Shown here in pieces: positions 7,154-17,579 of a DNA stretch of 33,244 nt. The notes under the pieces were generated by a model. It was given only the letters and a program-made list of their open reading frames with translations. It did no database searches and had not been told where the DNA came from. The DNA is from Nocardioides lijunqiniae. GTDB lineage: Bacteria > Actinomycetota > Actinomycetes > Propionibacteriales > Nocardioidaceae. How positions within the stretch are numbered: the stretch's first letter is position 1; each line of letters starts with the position of its first letter. The DNA lies in NCBI RefSeq assembly GCF_015024225.1, contig NZ_JACJGM010000046.1:1-33244 (forward strand). The letters run 5' to 3'. Made by a program: the position numbers and the translations under genes.

Positions 7154-9285
7154 CGTCCGCACCCCCCGCGCAGCAGCCCGCCCAGAAGAGCCGGCTGCGG
7201 ATGATCGTGCTGCAGGCGCTGGTGCTCTCGCTCTTCGCGACGCTCTTCGTGCGGCTCTACTACCTCCAGGTCGTCAGCGGCGACGAGTACCACGCCCAGG
7301 CCGCGGCCCAGTCCGTGCGCGAGATCGTGGTGCAGCCCGAGCGCGGCCTGATCGTCGACGCCCAGGGCCGGCCTCTGGTGTCCAACCGCACCTCCTGGGT
7401 CGTCTCGCTGGACCGCTCGGTGCTCGACAAGATGACCGACGAGGTGCGCGGCAAACTCATCAAGCGCCTCGGCCGCACCGTCGGCGAGCGACCTCGGCGC
7501 ATCGAGCGCCAGCTCGCCACCTGCGGCGACGAGGGCAGCGTCGTGGGCGTCTGCTGGAACGGCTCGCCCTTCCAGCCGGTGCCGGTCGCGCGCGACGTGA
7601 AGCAGAACGTCGCCCTGCGCATCCTCGAGCAGCCGGAGGACTTCCCGGCCGTCCTGGTCGACCAGCAGACCGTGCGCTCCTACCCCCGGCCCTTCGGCGT
7701 CAACGCCGCCCACGTCCTGGGCTACCTCAGCCCGATCACCGAGGAGGAGTACGACGCCGCGCAGGACGGCGGCGACCGCTCCGTCAACGGCGCCTCGGCC
7801 GTGGGCCGGGCCGGGGTCGAGAAGCAGTACGACCGGTGGCTGCGCGGGATGCCCGGCTACCGCAGCGTCGCCGTCGACTCGATGGGCCGCGTGCTCGGCG
7901 ACGACGGCGAGGTCGAGAGCCAGCCCGGCGACACCCTGGTCACCTCGATCGACGCCAAGGTGCAGGGCATCGTCGAGGAGCAGCTGGCCGGCGCGATCCA
8001 GACCGCCCGCGGCGAGTTCGACACCGTGACCGGCAAGAACTACGTCGCCGACTCCGGCGCCGCGGTGGTCCTCGAGGCCGACACCGGCCGGGTCGTCGCC
8101 ATGGCCAGCCAGCCGACGTACGACCCGGGCGTGTGGGTCGGCGGCATCACCAAGAAGCAGCTGTCCCGGCTGTACTCCCAGAAGGCCGGGACGCCCCTGC
8201 TCGGGCGCGCCACCCAGGGCCAGTTCGCCCCCGGCTCCACCTGGAAGGCGTTCATGACCGCGGGGGCGCTCACCAACGGCTACCCCGAGGACACCTCGCT
8301 CAACTGCTCGTCGTCGCTGCGGGTCGGCAACCGCGACTTCAAGAACTACGAGTCCGGGGCCTACGGCTACATCAGCTTCGCCAAGGCGCTCGAGGTCTCC
8401 TGCAACACCTTCTTCTACCGCGTGGGCCTGGACTTCTGGCGGCGCTACGGCTCCGACGTCGCCGACATCAACGCCCGCGACCCGCTCGTCGTGGCCGCGA
8501 AGAAGTTCGGCTTCGGCCGCGAGACCGGCGTCGACCTGCCGGGCGAGGCCTCGGGCCGCATCGCCGACAGGAAGTGGAAGCGTGCCTACTTCGAGTCGCA
8601 GAAGGACTACTACTGCGGCATCGCGAACAAGCCGCAGGACGCCGACACCAGCGACTTCGTCTACCTCTTCGCGAAGGAGTTCTGCGTCGAGGGCTTCGCC
8701 TACCGCGCCGGTGACGCGGTCAATTTCGCCATCGGCCAGGGCGACACCATCGTCACGCCGCTCCAGCTGGCCCGCGGCTACGCCGCCGTGGCCAACGGCG
8801 GCACGCTCTACGCGCCGCGCATCGGCAAGGCGATCGTCGGCTCCGACGGCCACGTCATCCGCAGGATCAAGCCGAAGAAGGTCGGCCAGGTCGACGTGCC
8901 CCCCGGGGTGTTCGGCTACATCGACGAGGCGCTCAAGGGCGTCACCCGCCAGGGCTCCATGGCCTGGCGGATGGGCGGCTTCCCGCTCGACGAGGTGTCG
9001 ATCCGCTCCAAGACCGGCTCCGCCGAGGTCTACGGCAAGCAGTCGACCTCGTGGGTCGCGTCCTACTCCGACGACTACGTCGTGGTGATGATGGTCAGCC
9101 AGGGCGGCACCGGCTCGGGCACCTCCGGTCCGGCCATCCGGGCGATCTGGGAGGGCCTCTACGGCATCACCGGCGAGGAGGTGCGGCCCGCCGACGCGGC
9201 GATCCCCGGCACCCGCTCGCCGACCGAGCTGCCGACGTTCCGCCGCGACGGCACGATCCTGCCACCGGCCCGGGAGGCCAAGTGA
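7150..9285 (+). CDS. mrdA: Penicillin-binding protein 2 (elongation-specific transpeptidase)
   Basis: The product has 711 residues, starting at the GTG that overlaps the mreD stop. It has an N-terminal membrane anchor (about 17-38), a class B PBP dimerisation domain with RGLIVDAQGRPLVSNR, and a transpeptidase domain. The active-site motifs are SxxK (Ser363-Thr-Trp-Lys366), SxN (Ser417-Cys-Asn419) and KTG (Lys621-Thr-Gly623). It cross-links peptidoglycan made by RodA during lateral growth. Two features stand out: a long segment between SxN and KTG, and six extracytoplasmic cysteines (in TCGDEG, GVCWNG, LNCSSS, SCNTF, YYCGIA and EFCVEG) that might pair as disulfides. Confidence 0.95.
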   Translation: MTSAPPAQQPAQKSRLRMIVLQALVLSLFATLFVRLYYLQVVSGDEYHAQAAAQSVREIVVQPERGLIVDAQGRPLVSNRTSWVVSLDRSVLDKMTDEVRGKLIKRLGRTVGERPRRIERQLATCGDEGSVVGVCWNGSPFQPVPVARDVKQNVALRILEQPEDFPAVLVDQQTVRSYPRPFGVNAAHVLGYLSPITEEEYDAAQDGGDRSVNGASAVGRAGVEKQYDRWLRGMPGYRSVAVDSMGRVLGDDGEVESQPGDTLVTSIDAKVQGIVEEQLAGAIQTARGEFDTVTGKNYVADSGAAVVLEADTGRVVAMASQPTYDPGVWVGGITKKQLSRLYSQKAGTPLLGRATQGQFAPGSTWKAFMTAGALTNGYPEDTSLNCSSSLRVGNRDFKNYESGAYGYISFAKALEVSCNTFFYRVGLDFWRRYGSDVADINARDPLVVAAKKFGFGRETGVDLPGEASGRIADRKWKRAYFESQKDYYCGIANKPQDADTSDFVYLFAKEFCVEGFAYRAGDAVNFAIGQGDTIVTPLQLARGYAAVANGGTLYAPRIGKAIVGSDGHVIRRIKPKKVGQVDVPPGVFGYIDEALKGVTRQGSMAWRMGGFPLDEVSIRSKTGSAEVYGKQSTSWVASYSDDYVVVMMVSQGGTGSGTSGPAIRAIWEGLYGITGEEVRPADAAIPGTRSPTELPTFRRDGTILPPAREAK

Positions 9286-10460
9286 CCACCTCGTCCCGCC
9301 CCGTCCGGATCCCCGGCATCGACTGGGTCCTGCTCGGCGCCGTGCTCGCCCTCACCGTGCTCGGCACGCTGCTGGTGTGGTCGGCCACGAGCAACCGCGA
9401 CGACCTCACCGCCGGCGACTCCGGCGCCTACCTCGCCAAGCAGGTCGTCAACGTCGCCATCGGTTTCGTGCTGATGGTCGTGGTGATGACGACCGACCAC
9501 CGCTGGGTGCGCATCCTGGCGCCGCTCGTCTACGTCGCCTCGGTGGCCGGCCTGGTGCTGGTCCTCACCATGGGCACCACCGTCAACGGCTCGCGGTCGT
9601 GGCTGATGTTCGGCGGGCTGTCCATCCAGCCGTCGGAGTTCGCGAAGCTGGCCGTGGTCGTCGGCATGGCCCTCGTGGTCGCGGAGCGCTCCGAGGGCCG
9701 CTGGCGCGGCCGCGTCGGCGCGGTCGACGTCCTGACCATGCTCGCGGTCGCCGCGGTGCCGGCGGCGCTGATCATGCTCCAGCCCGACCTCGGCACGATG
9801 CTGGTGCTCTCGGCCACCGTCTTCGGCGTCCTGGCCGCCTCGGGCGCGCGGCGCCGCTGGCTGGCGATGCTCGCCGCCGGGGGAGTGGCGGCCGGAGCCG
9901 CCGCCGTGCTGGGGGGCTTCCTCAAGGACTACCAGATCGACCGCTTCATGGCCTTCACCAACCCCGGGCTCGACCCCCGCGGCGCCGGCTACAACGTCGA
10001 GCAGTCGCGCATCGCCATCGGCAACGGCGGCCTGCTCGGGCAGGGCCTCTTCGACGGCTCCCAGACCCGCTCGGGCTTCGTCCCCGAGCAGCACACCGAC
10101 TTCGTGTTCACCGTGGCCGGCGAGGAGCTCGGCCTGGTCGGCGCCGGGCTCGTGATCGCGCTGCTCGGGATCGTCCTGTGGCGGGCGCTGGCGATCGCCT
10201 CGCGCACCGACGACGTCTTCGGCCGCATGGCCGCGGCCGGCATCGCCTGCTGGTTCGGCTTCCAGGCGTTCCAGAACATCGGCATGTGCCTGGGCATCAT
10301 GCCGGTCACCGGGGTGCCGCTGCCCTTCGTCTCCTACGGCGGCAGCTCGATGTTCGCCGGGATGCTCGCGGTGGGCCTGCTGCAGAACATCCGCCTGCGC
10401 GCGCTGTCCGCGCCCGCGGCCCGCCTCGCCCCGACCCCGCGGGTGCTGGTGCGGTCCTGA
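9282..10460 (+). CDS. rodA: RodA SEDS-family peptidoglycan glycosyltransferase
   Basis: The product has 392 residues and about ten membrane helices. SEDS signatures are present: GSRSWLMFGGLSIQPSEFAK, QPDLGTMLVL, GFVPEQHTDFVFTVAGEELG with the catalytic Asp at about residue 273 (HTDF) and Glu269, and GVPLPFVSYGGSS. It polymerises lipid II into glycan strands and works with the PBP2 encoded just upstream. The GTG at 9282 overlaps the mrdA stop. RodA is preferred over FtsW because of the mre neighbourhood. It is the last gene of the five-gene overlapping chain. Confidence 0.95.
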   Translation: MTTSSRPVRIPGIDWVLLGAVLALTVLGTLLVWSATSNRDDLTAGDSGAYLAKQVVNVAIGFVLMVVVMTTDHRWVRILAPLVYVASVAGLVLVLTMGTTVNGSRSWLMFGGLSIQPSEFAKLAVVVGMALVVAERSEGRWRGRVGAVDVLTMLAVAAVPAALIMLQPDLGTMLVLSATVFGVLAASGARRRWLAMLAAGGVAAGAAAVLGGFLKDYQIDRFMAFTNPGLDPRGAGYNVEQSRIAIGNGGLLGQGLFDGSQTRSGFVPEQHTDFVFTVAGEELGLVGAGLVIALLGIVLWRALAIASRTDDVFGRMAAAGIACWFGFQAFQNIGMCLGIMPVTGVPLPFVSYGGSSMFAGMLAVGLLQNIRLRALSAPAARLAPTPRVLVRS

Positions 10461-10467
10461 CACCCGG

Positions 10468-10473
10468 CATGAT
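10468..10473 (+). promoter_or_regulatory. Weak -10 candidate before the membrane protein gene
   Basis: CATGAT lies 6 nt before the ATG at 10480, the same geometry as the TAGGNT elements elsewhere in this window but with a poorer hexamer. The spacer GGGGGC could instead act as a weak ribosome-binding site, so the reading is ambiguous. Confidence 0.25.
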
Positions 10474-10479
10474 GGGGGC

Positions 10480-11049
10480 ATGCTGACTGCGCGCGTGGTG
10501 CCCCGTCAGGGCCTCGCCCTGCGCGCACTGCTCGCCACCGTCGAGATCATGCTCGGCACCGTGGCGGCCCACACCGCCGCCGGCGGCGCGCTGCCGTCCC
10601 CGGTGTGGATCGCGACCGCCTCCGCGCTCGTCCTGGGCGGGGGGATCGTCGTCCTGCGCGGCCGGGCCCCGCTCCGGCTGGTGGTGCCGGCGCTCGCGGC
10701 GGCACAGCTGATGCTGCACTGCTGGCTCGCGCTCACCCCCGGCCACGACATGGCCGCCCACGGGGCCACGCACCCCGCGGTGCACTCCGTCGGCTCGGGT
10801 GCGGCGCATCTCGAGCTCACCGTCCCCATGCTGCTCGCGCACCTGGGCGCCGCGCTGCTCACCGCCGCCGTCTGGCGCGTGCGCCGCCGCGCCGTCCAGG
10901 TCCTGCTGGCCTGGACGGAGCCGGTCCGGGTCCCGGTCCCTGCCCGGCGCATCACCGGCACGCCGTCCCGCGCGGGCGCCGTCCTCCTGCGCGCGGTCCT
11001 CTCGGTCGCCCCGCGTCGCGGGCCACCGGCGATCTCGCTGCCCGCCTGA
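10480..11049 (+). CDS. Small membrane protein of unknown function in the copper-handling group
   Basis: The 189-residue protein has about four hydrophobic helices in the first 140 residues. The loop between helices 3 and 4 is histidine/methionine-bearing (HDMAAHGATHPAVHSVG), which could bind a metal such as copper. The C-terminal 60 residues are basic and probably cytosolic. No known family is recognised with certainty. It stands 72 bp upstream of the ycnI-like gene in the same direction and may share a transcript with it, so a role in copper handling is likely but inferred. It could also be an independent gene with its own start signal at 10468. Confidence 0.65.
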   Translation: MLTARVVPRQGLALRALLATVEIMLGTVAAHTAAGGALPSPVWIATASALVLGGGIVVLRGRAPLRLVVPALAAAQLMLHCWLALTPGHDMAAHGATHPAVHSVGSGAAHLELTVPMLLAHLGAALLTAAVWRVRRRAVQVLLAWTEPVRVPVPARRITGTPSRAGAVLLRAVLSVAPRRGPPAISLPA

Positions 11050-11121
11050 CCGTCGTCGACGGCCGGGCGGCCCGACCACGCCCGACCGACGCACGACACC
11101 CAGACGAGAGAGAAGACCACC

Positions 11122-11853
11122 ATGACCCACCACCTCCGCACCGCGGTGCGCCTCGGCGCGCCCCTCGGGGCCGCCACCCTGCTGACGCTCGGCCTCGCCG
11201 GCTCCGCGTCCGCCCACGTCACGATCACGCCCAGCGACACCGCCGCCGGCGCCTACACCGTGCTGACGGTCAGCAACGGCCACGGCTGCGAGGGCTCGCC
11301 CACCACCAAGATCACCATCCAGATGCCGGAGGAGATCAACGCCGTCACCCCGACGCGCAACCCGCTCTACGACGTCACCAAGACGGTCGAGAAGCTCGAC
11401 GAGCCGATCACCGACGCCCACGGCAACGAGGTGACCGAGCGGGTCGGGACGGTCGTCTACACGGCCAAGACCGCGCTGCCCGACGGCTACCGCGACGCCT
11501 TCGAGCTCTCTCTGCAGCTCCCGGACGCCGCGGGCGAGACCCTGGTGTTCCCGGTCATCCAGACCTGCCAGCAGGGTGAGACCGCGTGGGTCGAGGTCCC
11601 GGCCGAGGGCCAGGACCCCGAGGAGCTCGAGCGCCCCGCGCCCACGGTGACCATCACCGAGGCCACCGGTGACGCGCACGGTGGCGCGGCGGAGGAGTCG
11701 GCCGCCGAGGGCACCGAGGCGGCCTCGCCCGCCTCCGCCGACGCCGAGGAGTCCGGCGGCTCCGACGCGATCGCGTACGCCGGCCTGGGCGCCGGCGTGC
11801 TCGGCATCCTCGTGGGCGGCGCCGCGCTGGCCCGGGGGCGCCGTACCTCGTGA
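11122..11853 (+). CDS. ycnI: YcnI-family (DUF1775) exported copper-binding protein
   Basis: The product has 243 residues. A Sec signal peptide ends at SASA (residue 31), leaving mature His32 in HVTITPSDTAAGAYT. In YcnI proteins this N-terminal histidine and a conserved Trp (here in ETAWVEV) form the Cu(II) site. Two cysteines (GHGCEG, QTCQQG) may pair. An acidic, Ala/Glu-rich linker leads to a C-terminal membrane helix (about 215-235) and a short basic tail, so the protein is membrane-anchored with the domain outside. GAGAG at 11105-11113 is a plausible ribosome site. The stop overlaps the copCD start (GTGA), supporting a joint role in copper handling. Confidence 0.88.
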   Translation: MTHHLRTAVRLGAPLGAATLLTLGLAGSASAHVTITPSDTAAGAYTVLTVSNGHGCEGSPTTKITIQMPEEINAVTPTRNPLYDVTKTVEKLDEPITDAHGNEVTERVGTVVYTAKTALPDGYRDAFELSLQLPDAAGETLVFPVIQTCQQGETAWVEVPAEGQDPEELERPAPTVTITEATGDAHGGAAEESAAEGTEAASPASADAEESGGSDAIAYAGLGAGVLGILVGGAALARGRRTS

Positions 11854-13520
11854 CGTCAGCGGCGCGCCCGGGGGCGCGACGAGGGGCGACCGCGCTCCTC
11901 GTCGCGCTCCTGGTCGCGCTCACGCTGCTGGCCGGGGCGGCCCCCGCCTCGGCGCACGCCACCCTGGTCGGCAGCGACCCGACGGAGGGGGAGGTCCTCA
12001 CCGAGACCCCCGACGTCGTGACGTTCACCTTCGACGAGCCGGTCTCACTCACCGCGGAGGCGGTGCAGGTCTTCGACGCGGCGGGTGAGCCCGTCGAGTC
12101 CGACTCGAGCACCCGCGACGAGGTCATCACCACCGACCTGCCCGACGAGCTCGCCGACGGGACCTACGTCGTCACCTGGCGCGTGGTGTCCTCCGACGGC
12201 CACCCGATCACCGGGTCCCTCACCTTCTCCATCGGCGCGCCCAGCGAGACCGTCGTGCCGCCCGACCTGGCCGACGCCTCCGACGGGGGGCTCAAGAGCG
12301 ACCTCGGCATCGCCCAGGCACTGCAGTACGTCGGGCTGCTGCTGGCCGCCGGGCTGGTGGTGTTCCTGTGCTGGCTGACCGGTGCCGGGCTGCCGAGCCG
12401 GCCGCAGCGCACGGTCCGCGTCCTGATGCGTGCGGCCGCGGGGCTGGCGCTCCTGGCCTCGGCGATCTCGGTCCCGCTGGCCGGGGCCTACCAGCAGGGG
12501 CTGACGTTCGCGAAGACCTTCAGCCCCGAGGCCCTCGACCTCGACCTGGTGGGCGACGACGTCCTCGTCCTGCTCCTGCAGGCGATCGGGCTGGGCGTGG
12601 CGCTGTGGCTGTGCCGCGGACCCGCTCTCGGGCGGCAGGCCCGGCTGGCGGCGACCGCCGGCGCGGCCGTCGCCGTGTGGTCGCCTGCGCTGGTGGGTCA
12701 CACCCGCGCCTTCGAGCCGGTGCCCCTGCTCGTCGCCACCGACCTCGTCCACCTCGGCGCCGGAGCCGTCTGGCTGGGCGGACTGGCCGGCCTCGCCCTG
12801 ACCCTGCCCGCCCTCGCCGCCCGTCCCCGCGAGGTGGCGGGCCTGGTGTCGCGGTTCTCGACGGTGGCCGCCGCCGTCCTGGTGCTGGTGGCCGCCACCG
12901 GCTCGCTGATGGCCTGGCGCATCCTGGGCTCGTGGAGCGGCCTGGTCGACACCCGCTACGGGCAGCTGCTGCTCGTCAAGGTCGCCATCGTGGGCCTGGT
13001 CCTGCTGCTCGCCGCCTACAACCGCTTACGCCTGCTCCCGCACGTGCGCTCCTCGCCCGGCCACCAGCACGCGCTGGCGCTGGCCCGGGAGGTGCGCACG
13101 ACCGTGCTGGCCGAGGCCGGCCTGCTGGTCACGCTGCTGCTCGTCACCGGCTTCCTGGTCAACCAGTCGCCGCGCGAGGAGGAGAGCGCCGCCGCCCCGG
13201 CTCCGAGCCGGGTGGTCGCCTCGTCGCTGGGCGGGGCCAAGGTCCTCGCCACGCTCGACCCCGGCACTCGCGGGCAGAACACGCTGACCGTGCAGCTGCA
13301 GGACCTCACCGGCGAGCCCCTCGACGGCATCGACGCGCCGGAGGTGGCGGTGCGCACCGACGGTGTCGACCTGGGGCTCGTGCCGGTCGTGCCCACGGCG
13401 TCCGGCACCTACGTCGCGGACGTGGTGTTCCCGACGTCGGGGACGTGGGAGGTGCAGGTGAGCCTGCGCGAGGACCAGTTCGAGAACCCCGTCACGACGC
13501 TGACGGTCCAGGTCAGCTGA
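11850..13520 (+). CDS. copCD: CopC-CopD fusion copper resistance/import protein
   Basis: The product has 556 residues. The signal peptide ends at PASA, giving mature His36. The CopC domain (36-132) keeps the Cu(II) ligand set: N-terminal His36 plus Asp116 and His118 in SSDGHPITG. The CopD domain (about 155-445) has about eight membrane helices with GHTRAFEPVPLLVATDLVHLGAGAVW-type family sequence. A C-terminal beta-rich domain (about 455-556) follows, outside the membrane. Such fusions are linked to copper uptake or tolerance. Translation is coupled to ycnI. The last 8 bp overlap the 3' end of the convergent lipoprotein gene. Confidence 0.92.
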   Translation: MTSAARPGARRGATALLVALLVALTLLAGAAPASAHATLVGSDPTEGEVLTETPDVVTFTFDEPVSLTAEAVQVFDAAGEPVESDSSTRDEVITTDLPDELADGTYVVTWRVVSSDGHPITGSLTFSIGAPSETVVPPDLADASDGGLKSDLGIAQALQYVGLLLAAGLVVFLCWLTGAGLPSRPQRTVRVLMRAAAGLALLASAISVPLAGAYQQGLTFAKTFSPEALDLDLVGDDVLVLLLQAIGLGVALWLCRGPALGRQARLAATAGAAVAVWSPALVGHTRAFEPVPLLVATDLVHLGAGAVWLGGLAGLALTLPALAARPREVAGLVSRFSTVAAAVLVLVAATGSLMAWRILGSWSGLVDTRYGQLLLVKVAIVGLVLLLAAYNRLRLLPHVRSSPGHQHALALAREVRTTVLAEAGLLVTLLLVTGFLVNQSPREEESAAAPAPSRVVASSLGGAKVLATLDPGTRGQNTLTVQLQDLTGEPLDGIDAPEVAVRTDGVDLGLVPVVPTASGTYVADVVFPTSGTWEVQVSLREDQFENPVTTLTVQVS

Positions 13521-14379
13521 CGGTGGCGGTGAACGGCACCTGGTGCAGGAAGCCGTCGACCCGCACCTGCAGGAAGAACCGGTAGAGACCGGGATCGCGG
13601 AACTCCGTGTGGAAGGTGAGCTCGTCGCCGTCCTCGGTCGGCTCGGCGGCGCCGTACGGGTGCACGTGCACGAAGCGCCCGCTCTCCGCGTGGAAGCCGG
13701 TCAGGTGCGCGAACGTGCCGAGGTAGCTGCCCAGCGCGACCCGCTCGCCGTCGGCGCCGGAGACCGTGAGCACCATCCGCTCGTCGGGGCCGGCCGCGAG
13801 CCGCTCGGGCGCGGAGACCCTCACGATCCCGTCGTCGGTGGTCGGGGCGTCCGCCACGGCCACCGGGGCCCACTCTCCCGGCACGAGCTGGGTGGCGCCC
13901 AGCACCACGTGGCCGGCCTCGGGGTCGTCGCCGGGGGTGAACTCGACGACGACGCGGTAGGAGCCGGGGGTGGCCAGCGCGACCCGCCCGGTCCAGGTGC
14001 CGTCCTCGGCCATGGTCGGGTGCAGGTGCCGAAACTCCGCGAGGTCGGAGCGCACGACGTACATGTGCAGCTCCTTGGTCTGCTCCGGCGTGTACGTCGT
14101 GACCGCGCGGCCGGCGCGGTCGAGCACCCGGAAGGAGACGTCGCCCGGTCGCCCGGGCTCCGGCAGGTCGCCGACGAGCTCGAGGCGGTAGCCGCCCGCC
14201 TGCGGGGTGGTGCCGGTGCCGATCGGCAGCGCGCCCTCCCCGCCGGAGTGGGTGTGGCCCTCGCCCTCCTCGGCGGGGCTCAGCACGACCCGGTCGGAGT
14301 CGGCGGGGGCCGGGTCGTCGCTGCACCCGGCGAGCACGGCGCTCGCGAGGACCAGTCCGGCGACGAGACGGCGGCTCAT
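13513..14379 (-). CDS. Histidine-rich lipoprotein with two related HLHP-type domains
   Basis: The 288-residue product has a signal peptide with lipobox VLAGC (Cys19), so it should be anchored outside the membrane. A His-bearing segment (GEGHTHSGGEG) follows. Two stretches then repeat one theme: ELHMYVVRSDLAEFRHLHP with a later PGSYRVVVEF, and AHLTGFHAESGRFVHVHP with a later PGLYRFFLQVRVDGFLHQ. I recall the second type from actinobacterial proteins annotated as heavy-metal-associated, though no known metal site is established here. The ATG overlaps the chaA stop (ATGA), so it is co-translated with the antiporter. The 3' end overlaps copCD by 8 bp. A metal-binding or cell-envelope role is inferred. 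Confidence 0.78.
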   Translation of the reverse strand: MSRRLVAGLVLASAVLAGCSDDPAPADSDRVVLSPAEEGEGHTHSGGEGALPIGTGTTPQAGGYRLELVGDLPEPGRPGDVSFRVLDRAGRAVTTYTPEQTKELHMYVVRSDLAEFRHLHPTMAEDGTWTGRVALATPGSYRVVVEFTPGDDPEAGHVVLGATQLVPGEWAPVAVADAPTTDDGIVRVSAPERLAAGPDERMVLTVSGADGERVALGSYLGTFAHLTGFHAESGRFVHVHPYGAAEPTEDGDELTFHTEFRDPGLYRFFLQVRVDGFLHQVPFTATVS

Positions 14380-15494
14380 GGCTGCATCGAGAGGAACAGG
14401 AAGGTCGCGAGCAGCACCAGGTGGACGAACCCCTGGAGCGCCTTCGCGCGGCCCTGCACCACGGTCAGGGTGGCGACCGCGACCGTGATCGCGAGCAGCA
14501 CCATCTGGGTCGGCTCGAGGCCGAGCACGAGCGGGCCGTCCACCCAGATCATCGCGACGGCGATGGTCGGGATGGTGAGGCCGATCGAGGCCATCGCCGA
14601 GCCGAGGGCGAGGTTGAGGCTGGTCTGCACCCGGTCGCGCGCGGCGTTGCGCACCGCGGCGATGGACTCGGGTGCGAGCACCAGCAGGGCGATGACGACG
14701 CCGACGACGGCGTACGGGAAGCCGAGGCTCTTCACGCCGTCCTCGATGCTGGGGGAGAGCAGCTTGGCCAGCCCGACGACGGCGACCAGCGAGGCGACCA
14801 GGAGCGCCGCGCTGAGGCCGGCCTCGCGGCTGCTGGGCGGGTCGGCGTGGCCGTCCCCGTCCTCGTCCAGCAGACCGGTCGCCCGGCCCTGGTCGTCGCT
14901 GGAGACCGGCAGGAAGAAGTCGCGGTGCCGGACGGTCTGGGTGAAGACGAAGGCGGCGTACAGCGCCAGCGAGGCCACCGCGGCGAACGCCAGCTGCGAG
15001 ACGGAGTACTCGCGTCCCTCGCCGGAGGTGGTAAAGCTCGGCAGCACCAGGCACACCGCGGCCAGCGCCACGACGGTGGACAGCGCCGAGCCGGTGCCGG
15101 CGGCGTTGAAGCTGACCAGGTGGTGCTTGGCCGCGCCCACCAGCAGCGAGATGCCGAGGATGCCGTTGACGGTGATCATGATCGCCGCGAAGACGGTGTC
15201 GCGGGCGTAGGTGCTGGTGCCCTCGCCGCCGCTGGTCATCAGCATGACGATGAGCCCCACCTCGATCACCGTGACCGCCACGGCCAGGATGAGCGACCCG
15301 AACGGCTCGCCGACCTTGTGGGCCACCACCTCGGCGTGGTGGACGGCGCAGACGACCGAGGCGACCAGCGCCGCGCCGATCAGCACGAGGACCGGCCAGG
15401 CGTCGTGGTTGGCCCAGGTGGCCGCCAGCAGGACGAGGGCCAGGACGGGGAGGGCGACGGTCCACTGGAAGCGGCCGCGGATCGTCGCTGTCAT
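14376..15494 (-). CDS. chaA: ChaA-type calcium(sodium, potassium)/proton antiporter
   Basis: The 372-residue protein has about eleven membrane helices and the two family repeats: GEPFGSLILAVAVTVIEVGL (62-81) and LAPESIAAVRNAARDRVQTSLNLALGSA. Length is close to E. coli ChaA (366 residues). It exchanges cytosolic Ca2+ or monovalent cations for protons. The central cytosolic loop holds DEDGDGHAD (210-218), which fits the first nine positions of an EF-hand loop; E. coli ChaA has an acidic segment in this loop too. TAGGGT lies 6 nt before the ATG, so the transcript is probably leaderless. The downstream lipoprotein gene overlaps by 4 nt. Confidence 0.9.
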   Translation of the reverse strand: MTATIRGRFQWTVALPVLALVLLAATWANHDAWPVLVLIGAALVASVVCAVHHAEVVAHKVGEPFGSLILAVAVTVIEVGLIVMLMTSGGEGTSTYARDTVFAAIMITVNGILGISLLVGAAKHHLVSFNAAGTGSALSTVVALAAVCLVLPSFTTSGEGREYSVSQLAFAAVASLALYAAFVFTQTVRHRDFFLPVSSDDQGRATGLLDEDGDGHADPPSSREAGLSAALLVASLVAVVGLAKLLSPSIEDGVKSLGFPYAVVGVVIALLVLAPESIAAVRNAARDRVQTSLNLALGSAMASIGLTIPTIAVAMIWVDGPLVLGLEPTQMVLLAITVAVATLTVVQGRAKALQGFVHLVLLATFLFLSMQP

Positions 15495-15500
15495 GCCTCA

Positions 15501-15506
15501 ACCCTA
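15501..15506 (-). promoter_or_regulatory. Candidate -10 element for leaderless chaA transcript
   Basis: On the minus strand TAGGGT is followed by 6 nt and the chaA ATG (15494). No Shine-Dalgarno sequence is present. The diverging radical SAM gene 119 bp away has the same arrangement, so the gap 15495-15613 holds two back-to-back promoters. Confidence 0.55.
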
Positions 15507-15601
15507 CGGATCGGCCGGTGTCGTCCCCGCCGCGGTGGGTTCGCGGTGGGGTCGTGGTGGGGGAGGCGCTCGTCGGATCGGCCCCTGACCACCTGCCCGG
15601 T

Positions 15602-15607
15602 TAGGCT
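15602..15607 (+). promoter_or_regulatory. Candidate -10 element for leaderless radical SAM transcript
   Basis: TAGGCT lies 6 nt before the ATG at 15614 and no ribosome-binding site is visible. The geometry matches that of chaA, ndk and the gene at 28669. Confidence 0.55.
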
Positions 15608-15613
15608 GATCGG

Positions 15614-17566
<1,953 letters not shown>

Positions 17567-17579
17567 CGCCCGCGCCGCG

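Noticed and set aside
13543..15210. 555-residue plus-strand ORF opposite chaA and the lipoprotein
   Set aside because: Antisense to two well-supported overlapping minus-strand genes with membrane helices and a lipobox; no protein features of its own.
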